In this document: one piece after another, positions 6,281 through 11,919 of the stretch | Position numbering within the stretch: the stretch's first letter is position 1 | Layout of the letters: each line of letters starts with the position of its first letter | Assembly (NCBI GenBank): GCA_001563885.1 | Contig: LKMM01000043.1 | Location: 1-11,919, forward strand | Reading direction: 5' to 3' | Length of the DNA: 11,919 bases | Origin: Natrialbaceae archaeon B1-Br10_E2g27 | GTDB lineage: Archaea; Halobacteriota; Halobacteria; Halobacteriales; Natrialbaceae | Position numbers and translations under genes: made by a program | The notes under the pieces: generated by a model | What the model saw: the letters and a program-made list of their open reading frames with translations, nothing else | What the model was told of the DNA's origin: nothing | Databases searched by the model: none

Positions 6281-6907
6281 TTACTCGTCATTTTCGTCTT
6301 CGTCATCGTCCATGAGGTCATCATCTTCATCCTCGTCGTCCTCGGCTTCTTCGCCGAGCGTAAGCGTCACTTCCTCGTCGTCGCCGTCGATTTCGACGTC
6401 TTCTTCGGCTTCTTCGTCGGCATCCTCGGCGCGGACGGTGTACTCGCCGTCCTCGAGGTCCTCGAATTCGACCTGCCCGTCCTCGTCGGTTTCGTCTTCC
6501 TCGAGTGGCTCGTCGTCTTCATCGTCGTCGTCCTCATCATCGTCCATGGCGTCGTCATCCTCGTCGTCGTCCATGGCGTCGTCTTCGTCTTCATCGTCTT
6601 CGTCGTCCAGAAGGTCATCGTCCTCCTCGTCTTCCTCGTGGAGCTCGACGGTGGCTCCTTCGACGGGTTCGCCCGCTTCGTCCTCGACGGTGACGGTTAG
6701 TGTATAGGTCTCCTCATCGTCTTCTTCGTCGTCATCGTCTTCGTCGACTGCTGGATCTTCCTCTTCATCCATCGGATCCTCTTCGTCGTCTACTGGATCT
6801 TCCTCTTCGTCGCCTGGGCCTTCGTCAGCACACCCAGCCAGTGCCAGTGCGCTTGCGGTACCTGCTGTGAGAACGAACTTCCGTCGGTTGAGTCGTGGGT
6901 GGGACAT
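6281..6907 (-). CDS. Tat-exported lipoprotein with an extremely acidic body
   Basis: A 208-residue protein counted from the ATG at 6907; an in-frame GTG lies at 6913. It opens with a twin-arginine signal (NRRKFVLTAGTASALALAGC) that ends in a lipobox with the lipidated Cys at residue 26. Export by the Tat route and anchoring to the outer face of the membrane are typical of haloarchaea. By my count about 118 of 183 mature residues are Asp or Glu. The early part has short repeats of the DEEEDPV type. Residues about 67-89 (YTLTVTVEDEAGEPVEGATV) and 141-185 (DGQVEFEDLEDGEYTV, VTLTL) read as two halves of one Cna-B/carboxypeptidase-regulatory-like beta-sandwich. An acidic run of about 50 residues with repeated AMDDDEDDD sits in a loop between them. 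The function is unknown; cation binding or a hydrated surface coat is possible. Its gene repeats could slip in replication. Confidence 0.85.
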   Translation of the reverse strand: MSHPRLNRRKFVLTAGTASALALAGCADEGPGDEEEDPVDDEEDPMDEEEDPAVDEDDDDEEDDEETYTLTVTVEDEAGEPVEGATVELHEEDEEDDDLLDDEDDEDEDDAMDDDEDDDAMDDDEDDDDEDDEPLEEDETDEDGQVEFEDLEDGEYTVRAEDADEEAEEDVEIDGDDEEVTLTLGEEAEDDEDEDDDLMDDDEDENDE

Positions 6908-6931
6908 ATCCACCGATAGAACCTTCCGGTT

Positions 6932-6953
6932 AGTTGCACTGCCGCCTGCAACT
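6932..6953. promoter_or_regulatory. Inverted repeat upstream of the lipoprotein gene
   Basis: AGTTGCA (6932-6938) and TGCAACT (6947-6953) form a perfect 7-bp inverted repeat with an 8-nt spacer, 25 to 46 nt before the ATG of the lipoprotein gene. The position suits an operator. No good TATA box is visible beside it. Confidence 0.35.
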
Positions 6954-7007
6954 GCCGTATCTTGATGACCCGTCGAACGTCGTTTCGGACAGTACGATAG
7001 TCATCTT

Positions 7008-7071
7008 GCCGGACGTACTCGTGAATCGCTGCCCCGGGATGGCGATCAGACAGTTCCGTCCGATAGTATCA
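7008..7071. repeat. Palindromic dispersed repeat, copy B
   Basis: Same orientation and about 89% identity to 5173-5237 by eye. The central dyad (axis 7035.5) is kept as ATCGCTG-CCCCGGGA-TGGCGAT. The two bases that differ from copy A turn two pairs of the stem into G-T wobbles rather than mismatches when read on the plus strand. The outer pair survives as CGGACG/CGTCCG with one shifted base. It lies in the gap between the divergent lipoprotein and UPF0104 genes. The rest of this gap (6954-7007 and 7072-7180) holds only AT-rich promoter-like sequence. Confidence 0.75.
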
Positions 7072-7180
7072 ACGAGAGAGTCTGACTGCCGGCTGCTGGT
7101 TGTGACTGGTTAGCATGATTATTTTCAGCCCGCTCGATTTTTTCAAAACACAGTTGATCACTCAGTATAATATATCAGTT

Positions 7181-8191
7181 GTGAAACGACGGATCGTCCT
7201 CGGATTCGGGTTTGCCCTCCTCTTGCTCGCAGTTCTCGTCTACACTGTTGGCAGCCAGAATGTGGTTGGTGAACTCACGCAAGCGGATCGGCAACTGCTT
7301 GCGGTTGCCCTCTGTTCGGGACTGGTTGCACTTGCCTTTCGTGGACTGGTCTGGGGAACGTTTATTTCGCTTATCGACGAGAGTATGTCCCGGAGCCGAA
7401 TCGCAGCCATCTTCCTGACTGCGATGTTCGTCAAGTACGTCACGCCATACGGCCAGCTCGCAACCGAACCCTTCGTCGCCTATCTCATCGCCCGTGACGG
7501 CGAGATGGCCTTCGAAAACGGACTCGCCGGCATCCTCTCTGCCGATCTACTCAACTACGTTCCCTACTACACCTTCGGGTTTCTCGCACTCGGATTGGTC
7601 CTCACCGGCGATGCGCTTGGAACCGGAATGTACTCGAGGCTCGTCGCCTTCGGCGGACTCTTCGTGACACTGGTCGCGCTCGTGTTTGTCGCCGTTCGAC
7701 GCCCAGCCGTCGTCTATACCGTCGTCCTCGGGGTCACCGGCGGTCTCAGACGGCTGCTCGGTCGGATCACGAACCGATTCGACGCCCAGCTCGCACGCGA
7801 GGCCGTCACCGCCAGACTCGATGGGTTTTATACCTCACTCGAGACGATTTCGACCGACAGACCCGCGTTGCTTACCGCCATCGTCTCCGCACACCTCGGG
7901 ATGGTCTTTCTGATGATTCCAGTCTACGTGGGTGGGCTCGCGCTCGGACACACCATCTCGATTCCGGTCGTCGTCCTGGCAGTTGCGTTCGGCAAACTCG
8001 GCTCGGTCGTCCCCGCACCCGGTGGCACTGGTGGCGTCGAGGCGATGGTCGCTGCAACCCTCGCTACCCTCGGTGGTCTCGAGTGGGCCGTCGCCGTCTC
8101 GGTTGCACTCATCTACCGGCTCTGTACGTACTGGCTGACGATCGCCGTCGGTGGACTCTCGGCGGCGGGATGGTTCGTTCGTGGCCCCTGA
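7181..8191 (+). CDS. UPF0104 / LPG-synthase-TM-like integral membrane protein
   Basis: A 336-residue protein with about eight membrane helices. It belongs to the flippase-like family related to the membrane part of lysylphosphatidylglycerol synthase (COG0392/UPF0104). Signature segments are KYVTPYGQLATEP (residues 85-97) and PAPGGTGGVE (278-287), the latter being the well conserved family loop. Archaeal members are uncharacterised, and a role in moving or modifying membrane lipids or lipid-linked sugars is only an inference. The start is uncertain. The GTG at 7181 gives MKRRIVLGFGFALLLL, a normal beginning for the family. The frame is also open from an ATG at 7115, but that 66-nt extension is AT-rich (contains TTTTTTC and TATAATATAT) and looks like promoter DNA. 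The next gene (+) has its own promoter-like box 25 nt after this stop. Confidence 0.85.
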   Translation: MKRRIVLGFGFALLLLAVLVYTVGSQNVVGELTQADRQLLAVALCSGLVALAFRGLVWGTFISLIDESMSRSRIAAIFLTAMFVKYVTPYGQLATEPFVAYLIARDGEMAFENGLAGILSADLLNYVPYYTFGFLALGLVLTGDALGTGMYSRLVAFGGLFVTLVALVFVAVRRPAVVYTVVLGVTGGLRRLLGRITNRFDAQLAREAVTARLDGFYTSLETISTDRPALLTAIVSAHLGMVFLMIPVYVGGLALGHTISIPVVVLAVAFGKLGSVVPAPGGTGGVEAMVAATLATLGGLEWAVAVSVALIYRLCTYWLTIAVGGLSAAGWFVRGP

Positions 8192-8214
8192 TCTTACTCC
8201 GGTTGGCTCCGTGA

Positions 8215-8222
8215 GGATTTTG
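8215..8222 (+). promoter_or_regulatory. TATA-like box of the zinc-ribbon gene
   Basis: GATTTTGA is centred about 28 nt before the ATG at 8247. No Shine-Dalgarno site is seen, so a leaderless transcript is predicted. Confidence 0.45.
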
Positions 8223-8246
8223 ACCACACGTGCCTACGCACACGAC

Positions 8247-8966
8247 ATGAAGATCAGAGGCAAGCGCGAGTGCAAGCAGTGTGGCACGCGCTGGTCGTAT
8301 TATGAGACGGGAAGCATCGGCTGTCCGGCCTGTGGCAGCCTTCACAGCGTCGGTACAGATGAGCGAACCGAACACACCGACTCGCAGGTAACGTTCGATC
8401 TCACGGCCGTTCGGGCCGATATCGACAACGACGCTCACACCGAACTCGCCGACCGCGCTCGCGAGGCCTGTCGAACCTACGTTCGCCAACGCGGGTTCGT
8501 CAACGGCGGTCGCTTGCGCGACCTCGACGAGGAGTATCTCGCAGCAATTGAACTGGTACACGTCGCAGACATCATCTCCCGGAAGCGATCGCTCACCGAG
8601 CCCGAAGAACTGTATTTTCTCTCGTTGCTCCGCAGTGGCGACCGCGGTGAGCGCCCGCCAGTAGCCGAGGTGCCCCGATCGCTCCGGGCCGGACGCGGAC
8701 TGGCCTACGCAAACGCCGTCGACGAGTACCGCCGCGACATCCGGAAATGGGCCGACGACCGGGAGCTGACACAGTCGGAACGAAGCACACTCGAACTGCT
8801 CGGCGACCACGTCAGACGACTCCGAATGCTCGATGGCAACGTCACCGCAGAAACAGCCGAACGCCTCCTCGAGGCGACGCGAGCACTGGCAAACGGACTG
8901 CGTGGTGACGAATCCGAATTCACCCGTGGGCAGGATCGACTCGAGAATTTCACACTCGAGACGTAA
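8247..8966 (+). CDS. Haloarchaeal zinc-ribbon protein of unknown function (possibly DUF7117 family)
   Basis: A 239-residue soluble protein. The N-terminus has a compact zinc ribbon: CKQC (residues 9-12) and CPAC (26-29) with 13 residues between the pairs, in a K/R-rich setting (MKIRGKRECKQCGTRWSYYE). The rest is helical and charged, without a catalytic motif I recognise. I believe this matches a haloarchaeal conserved family catalogued as DUF7117, but I am not certain of the number. The open frame extends back to 8151, inside the preceding gene. The ATG at 8247 is chosen because the zinc ribbon begins right after it and a TATA-like box is correctly spaced. The gene converges with folD, with only six bases between the two stop codons. 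A nucleic-acid or protein-binding role is an inference from the ribbon. Confidence 0.85.
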   Translation: MKIRGKRECKQCGTRWSYYETGSIGCPACGSLHSVGTDERTEHTDSQVTFDLTAVRADIDNDAHTELADRAREACRTYVRQRGFVNGGRLRDLDEEYLAAIELVHVADIISRKRSLTEPEELYFLSLLRSGDRGERPPVAEVPRSLRAGRGLAYANAVDEYRRDIRKWADDRELTQSERSTLELLGDHVRRLRMLDGNVTAETAERLLEATRALANGLRGDESEFTRGQDRLENFTLET

Positions 8967-8972
8967 AACGGG

Positions 8973-9866
8973 CTATGGCAACTCGACGTCGACACCGGTC
9001 TGGATGCTCGCAGCCTTCACCGTATTGTAAAGCAACATCGCCCGCGTCATCGGGCCGACACCGCCGGGGACGGGCGTAATCGCGCGTGCGTTTTCTTTTG
9101 TGCTCTCGAAGTCGACGTCACCGACGAGTTCGTAGCCTTTCTCGGTATCAGCATCCACGCGGTTGACACCGACGTCGATGACGACAGCGTCTTCGCCGAT
9201 CATCGAGCCATCGATCAGTTCGGGGACGCCAACGGCGGCGACGACGACGTCGGCCGAACGAGTCTTCGCAGCGAGATTCTCCGTTCGGGAGTGACAGACT
9301 GTCACCGTCGCATTGCCGTCATCGGCTTTCTGGATGAGTAAGTTTGCAAGCGGCTTGCCGACGATATCCGATCGCCCGACGATCGTCACATCTGCGCCCT
9401 CGAGGGAAACGTCTGTGGCCTCGAGCAGTTTCTGGACGCCGTGGGGCGTACAGGGTCGAAAACGGGCGTCGCCGGCGACGAGTCGGCCGACATTTTCGGG
9501 GTGAAAGCCATCGACGTCTTTCGCGGGGTCGATCCGGCGGATCACCTGCTGGTAGTCGATGTGATCTGGCACCGGTGCCTGGACGAGATAGCCGTGAACG
9601 TCCGGATCGTCATTTAGGTCGTCGATCGTCTCGAACAATTCCTCGGCAGGAGCGTCGCCAGCGACGTCGACGTGGGTACCCTCGATGCCGACTTCCTCAC
9701 AGTCACGTTGTTTCATGTTGACGTAGGTCTGGCTTGCGGGATCGTCACCCATCAACACCGTCGCCAGCCCCGGACGGTGGCCTGCGTCGGCGAGCGTCTC
9801 GATCGCCTCACTCAACTCCGCTCTGATCGCACTCGCCACGGCGTTGCCGTCGATGATCTCGGTCAT
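8973..9866 (-). CDS. folD: Bifunctional methylenetetrahydrofolate dehydrogenase / methenyltetrahydrofolate cyclohydrolase
   Basis: FolD interconverts 5,10-methylene-, methenyl- and 10-formyl-tetrahydrofolate using NADP(H), supplying one-carbon units for purine and amino-acid synthesis. The protein is 297 residues, the normal length. Family landmarks are in order: YVNMK with the catalytic Tyr48 and Lys52, QAPVP (96-100, the usual QLPLP site), KDVDG (116-120), PCTPHG (138-143), the Rossmann segment GRSDIVGKP (164-172) and TPVPGGVGPMT (264-274). The frame is open ten codons further upstream. The ATG at 9866 is preferred because it gives the standard MTEIIDGNAVA start and because the extension overlaps a TATA-like site. 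It is a cytosolic housekeeping enzyme. The upstream acidic gene is on the same strand with an 88-nt gap, so linkage is possible but not shown. Confidence 0.96.
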   Translation of the reverse strand: MTEIIDGNAVASAIRAELSEAIETLADAGHRPGLATVLMGDDPASQTYVNMKQRDCEEVGIEGTHVDVAGDAPAEELFETIDDLNDDPDVHGYLVQAPVPDHIDYQQVIRRIDPAKDVDGFHPENVGRLVAGDARFRPCTPHGVQKLLEATDVSLEGADVTIVGRSDIVGKPLANLLIQKADDGNATVTVCHSRTENLAAKTRSADVVVAAVGVPELIDGSMIGEDAVVIDVGVNRVDADTEKGYELVGDVDFESTKENARAITPVPGGVGPMTRAMLLYNTVKAASIQTGVDVELP

Positions 9867-9887
9867 ACTCGAGACGGACACGGCGAG

Positions 9888-9896
9888 CGTAATCAA
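9888..9896 (-). promoter_or_regulatory. Weak TATA-like box of folD
   Basis: The minus strand reads ATTGATTAC here, centred about 26 nt before the ATG at 9866. The spacing suits a leaderless transcript and argues against the longer reading frame. Confidence 0.35.
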
Positions 9897-9954
9897 TGCT
9901 CGGATTCGTGTGTATCTCCGCCGCTCGAGTCGGTGGGCTATACACAGATTTGCA

Positions 9955-10500
9955 TTATCGGTAGTTTTTGAACAGCAACGCCCTGACGTCGTCTTTGGTC
10001 TGGACGTCCTCGCTCGAGCCGTCGGGCAACGTGACGGTATACCGGTAGTCGGCGGAACTCGATTCAGTCCATTTGTCGTCGTACGTCTCGAGGAGGCTCA
10101 TCATCTCGTCGAGCATATCGTCGTCGTCGGCGGCCCCACTGTCGGTGTCGTCGGCAGTTTCGTCTTCATCCTCGTCGGGTTCGTCGAGGGATGTCTCTGC
10201 AGAGTCGGATGTTGTCTCTTCCGATCCGGTATCGGCCGTCTCGTCGTAGGTAATCGCCTCGAGTTTGTGAGGGTCGGCCCTGCCGTCGATTGCGGCACTG
10301 ACGGAGTCGGCGACGTCGTCTGTCGCCGAAAACTCCACTGCAACATCGACCTCGACATCGTCGTCGAGATTGTCGATCAGAAACTGAACGGCGTCTTGCT
10401 CGCGGACGAAGCCGTACTTGCCGACGACGTCGGCTGAAATCTCTTCGCGGAGTCGCTGGATGAACGCATACTGCTCGTCCGTGATCTCGAGGGTTTGCAT
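9955..10500 (-). CDS. Conserved-looking acidic haloarchaeal protein, function unknown
   Basis: A 181-residue soluble protein I cannot assign to a named family. It has three parts. An N-terminal helical domain (1 to about 50) starts MQTLEITDEQYAFIQRLREE and contains VGKYGFVREQDAVQFLIDNL. A low-complexity acidic linker (about 90-130) has Asp/Glu/Ser/Thr runs. A C-terminal block (about 150-181) reads YRYTVTLPDGSSEDVQTKDDV and looks like a small beta-rich module. There is no signal peptide and no membrane segment. A TATA box sits about 28 nt before the ATG and there is no Shine-Dalgarno site, so it is probably leaderless. It is divergent from the glycosylase gene and upstream of folD on the same strand. 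The N-terminal part recalls short DNA-binding or dimerisation helices, but that is only an impression. Confidence 0.8.
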   Translation of the reverse strand: MQTLEITDEQYAFIQRLREEISADVVGKYGFVREQDAVQFLIDNLDDDVEVDVAVEFSATDDVADSVSAAIDGRADPHKLEAITYDETADTGSEETTSDSAETSLDEPDEDEDETADDTDSGAADDDDMLDEMMSLLETYDDKWTESSSADYRYTVTLPDGSSEDVQTKDDVRALLFKNYR

Positions 10501-10524
10501 ACGTCATCGATACGGCGGGGGATA

Positions 10525-10533
10525 CAAATATTT
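10525..10533 (-). promoter_or_regulatory. TATA box of the acidic orphan gene
   Basis: The minus strand reads AAATATTTG, centred about 28 nt before the ATG at 10500. This is a clear AT-rich box in GC-rich DNA and predicts a leaderless transcript. Confidence 0.6.
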
Positions 10534-10588
10534 CGTCGTTGGCTCGCCCGTTCGTAAGATGGACTCCATCCCATCCGACGCCAACGCG

Positions 10589-10595
10589 CTTTAAA
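10589..10595 (+). promoter_or_regulatory. TATA box of the glycosylase gene
   Basis: CTTTAAA is centred about 30 nt before the ATG at 10623, with no Shine-Dalgarno site. It supports that ATG over the in-frame one at 10539, which lies upstream of the box. Confidence 0.6.
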
Positions 10596-10622
10596 CTGTT
10601 CGGCCCTACCATCCACCGACAG

Positions 10623-11231
10623 ATGGCCGACCCCCGCCCCAGTTCCGAGGCTGACCCTGAAACCGTCCTTCGAGCCGATCCCGTGATGGCAGGCGTGATC
10701 GATCGCCGTGAGCCCCATCCACTCGACCTCGAAGGCTGTGAGTTCGAGCGCCTGTGTGTGACGATCATCAACCAGCAACTCTCAACGGCGAGCGCCCGGG
10801 CCGTCCGCGAACGCGCCTTCGAGGTCCTCGGTACCGTCACTCCCGAGACCGTCCTCGAGACGCCACGCGAGCCCCTACGCGAGGCCGGTCTCTCGCGGAC
10901 GAAAGTCGACTACGTCAAAAACGCCGCTCGAGCATTTCAAAACCGAGATCTCACGCGAGCGGGATTGGCCGACCACACCAACGACGAAGTCCTCGCCGAA
11001 CTCACCCGGATTACGGGTGTCGGCGAGTGGACGGCCCGAATGTACTGCATTTTCGTGTTGGGTCGTCCCGACGTACTCCCGCTGGGTGATCTGGCAGTCA
11101 GGCGTGGAATCGAACGGTTGTACAACGACGGCGAGGCGTTGACTCGAGGACAGATGCGCGAGATTGCCGAGCCCTGGCGACCCTATCGAAGCCTTGCGAC
11201 GCGGTATATCTGGGCGGAGTACGAGGCGTAA
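10623..11231 (+). CDS. HhH-GPD DNA glycosylase, AlkA type (3-methyladenine DNA glycosylase II)
   Basis: A base-excision repair enzyme that removes alkylated bases from DNA. It is 202 residues, shorter than E. coli AlkA, because it lacks the N-terminal domain and keeps only the helix-hairpin-helix glycosylase core. The core begins with IINQQLSTASA (48-58). The hairpin motif is ITGVGEWTARM (130-140), and the catalytic Asp is in LPLGDLAVRRG (Asp156), with the spacing normal for the family. There is no iron-sulphur Cys cluster of the Nth/MutY kind, which supports the AlkA branch. The open frame extends to 10539, but a TATA box lies within that extension and is well spaced for the ATG at 10623. 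The gene is divergent from the acidic orphan and ends ten bases from the convergent DoxX gene. Confidence 0.93.
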   Translation: MADPRPSSEADPETVLRADPVMAGVIDRREPHPLDLEGCEFERLCVTIINQQLSTASARAVRERAFEVLGTVTPETVLETPREPLREAGLSRTKVDYVKNAARAFQNRDLTRAGLADHTNDEVLAELTRITGVGEWTARMYCIFVLGRPDVLPLGDLAVRRGIERLYNDGEALTRGQMREIAEPWRPYRSLATRYIWAEYEA

Positions 11232-11241
11232 GTAGACGCTC

Positions 11242-11655
11242 TTACAGCCCGAGATTGAGCGCGTACGGCCATGGAACGTTCGCTGCGACGACGAACGCCA
11301 GCGCGCCGGCTGCACCGTAGACGTTCTTCAAAAAGTGGGTGAACTCGTCTTGGCGCTGCTCGTCATCGACGGCCCAGAAGTCGTGCATCGTCACCGCCGA
11401 GACGACCAGAAAGATCGCCAACAGGCCGGCACCGACCGCCGGCATGACACCGAGGACGATCGAGAGCCCACCCCCGATTAACAGTGCACCGCTTGCAAGC
11501 ACTGACACTCGAGGGGCCGGGAGGCCCTTGTAGGCGGCGTACTCGGCCATCGAGTCGGTATCGAGGAAGTGGTTTACCCCGGTGAACGCAAGCACCCCAC
11601 CAAAAAACACCCGAGCCAGCAAGAAGACGAGATCCGCACCTGCGGCGTCGAACAT
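11242..11655 (-). CDS. DoxX-like integral membrane protein
   Basis: A 137-residue protein with four membrane helices: about residues 8-26, 52-66, 68-88 and 112-130. The segment LARVFFGGVLAFTGVNHFLD is the typical first helix of DoxX proteins (R-x-x-x-G-x-x-F-x-x-x-G-x-x-H), and PAPRVSVLASGALLIGGGLS is the usual second helix. DoxX proteins are linked to quinone- or thiol-dependent redox reactions and oxidative stress in other organisms, but the haloarchaeal ones are uncharacterised. A Shine-Dalgarno site GGAGG (minus strand, 11666-11670) lies ten bases before the ATG, so unlike most neighbours this gene seems to have a leader. It is tail to tail with the glycosylase gene. Confidence 0.88.
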   Translation of the reverse strand: MFDAAGADLVFLLARVFFGGVLAFTGVNHFLDTDSMAEYAAYKGLPAPRVSVLASGALLIGGGLSIVLGVMPAVGAGLLAIFLVVSAVTMHDFWAVDDEQRQDEFTHFLKNVYGAAGALAFVVAANVPWPYALNLGL

Positions 11656-11889
11656 CAGTACGCTCCCTCCGAGTTGAGGCGGTGATCGAAACCAGTTCGT
11701 ATCGTTTTGATGGCTGATTGCATCTCGTTACCTGGTTCGAACTAGAACTACATGAGCGCTCGCTAACGGTCGATTCACCACGTGACATCGATGTCTGCCG
11801 GTTCGAAAGACACGATGATCGATCGTGACTGAACGGAGAAAACAGTTCGAATCGGTCCGTACCAGAGTGTCCCGAACCGACGTCACCAC
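11656..11889. other. Intergenic stretch without a recognised gene
   Basis: It contains the DoxX upstream region and several short palindromes: GACATCGATGTC (11784-11795), CACGAT/ATCGTG with a 5-nt spacer (11811-11827) and three TTCGAA sites. No open frame of note is present. Confidence 0.5.
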
Positions 11890-11904
11890 CTACTCGAGGT
11901 GGTG
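11884..11904. terminator. Hairpin at the window edge, candidate terminator
   Basis: CACCACCT (11884-11891) and AGGTGGTG (11897-11904) are perfectly complementary around a 5-nt loop. No T-run is visible on either side. It overlaps a possible minus-strand stop codon at 11890-11892. Confidence 0.3.
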
Positions 11905-11919
11905 GTAGTCGAGTTCGTA
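11890..11919 (-). CDS. Possible C-terminal end of a minus-strand gene
   Basis: From the window edge the minus strand reads YELDYHHLE and then TAG. Nine codons are too few to identify anything. The direction fits a gene running in from the right, but chance cannot be excluded. Confidence 0.22.
   Translation of the reverse strand, partial: YELDYHHLE

Noticed and set aside
6312..6707. Long plus-strand frame of almost pure Ser opposite the acidic lipoprotein gene
   Set aside because: It is the complement of Asp/Glu codon repeats. The minus strand has a proper Tat signal and lipobox.
7115..7180. Longer N-terminus of the UPF0104 protein from the ATG at 7115
   Set aside because: The stretch is AT-rich with promoter-like elements and would add a non-family polar leader. 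The GTG at 7181 gives a normal start, though this is not proven.
1..11919. CRISPR array, rRNA genes, intact insertion sequence or replication origin
   Set aside because: No regular spacer repeats, rRNA motifs, complete transposase frame or origin-type repeat cluster beside an orc/cdc6 gene was seen.

Overview
The window looks like chromosomal DNA of a haloarchaeon, probably of the Natrialbales type (the group is an inference). The proteins are strongly acidic. One is a Tat lipoprotein with an Asp/Glu-saturated body. Complex I genes are of the haloarchaeal kind. Many genes lack a Shine-Dalgarno site and instead have a TATA-like box about 27 nt before the start codon, as in haloarchaeal leaderless transcripts.

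Region 1 (1-3559, + strand) is the distal end of a nuo (complex I) operon: the 3' part of nuoL, then complete nuoM and nuoN. The stop and start codons overlap, and strong Shine-Dalgarno sites lie inside the preceding genes. Together they make the antiporter-like proton-pumping arm. Region 2 (3632-5234) holds a leaderless gene for a TrkA-N/DHH/DHHA1 fusion protein, a candidate cyclic-dinucleotide or oligonucleotide phosphodiesterase. A symmetrical 66-nt palindrome separates it from a convergent PadR-type regulator gene.

Region 3 (5235-7180) is the accessory part. It contains the small padR gene, with a perfect inverted repeat over its own start codon. A 770-nt gap follows with no convincing gene but several strong hairpins. 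Then come a Tat lipoprotein gene of extreme acidity and a second copy (89% by eye) of the palindrome downstream of padR. The two palindromes are direct repeats about 1.8 kb apart that bracket padR, the structured gap and the lipoprotein gene. A shorter, weaker third copy lies between them.

Region 4 (7181-11919) is ordinary chromosomal backbone in convergent and divergent pairs: a UPF0104/LPG-synthase-TM-like membrane protein (+), a zinc-ribbon protein of unknown function (+), folD (-), an acidic orphan protein (-), an AlkA-type DNA glycosylase (+) and a DoxX-like membrane protein (-). The last 264 nt hold no clear gene, apart from nine codons at the very end that may be the C-terminus of a minus-strand gene.

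The most interesting part is 5169-7071, the repeat-bracketed segment with its unexplained secondary structure. Every family assignment was made by reading motifs; no database search was run.
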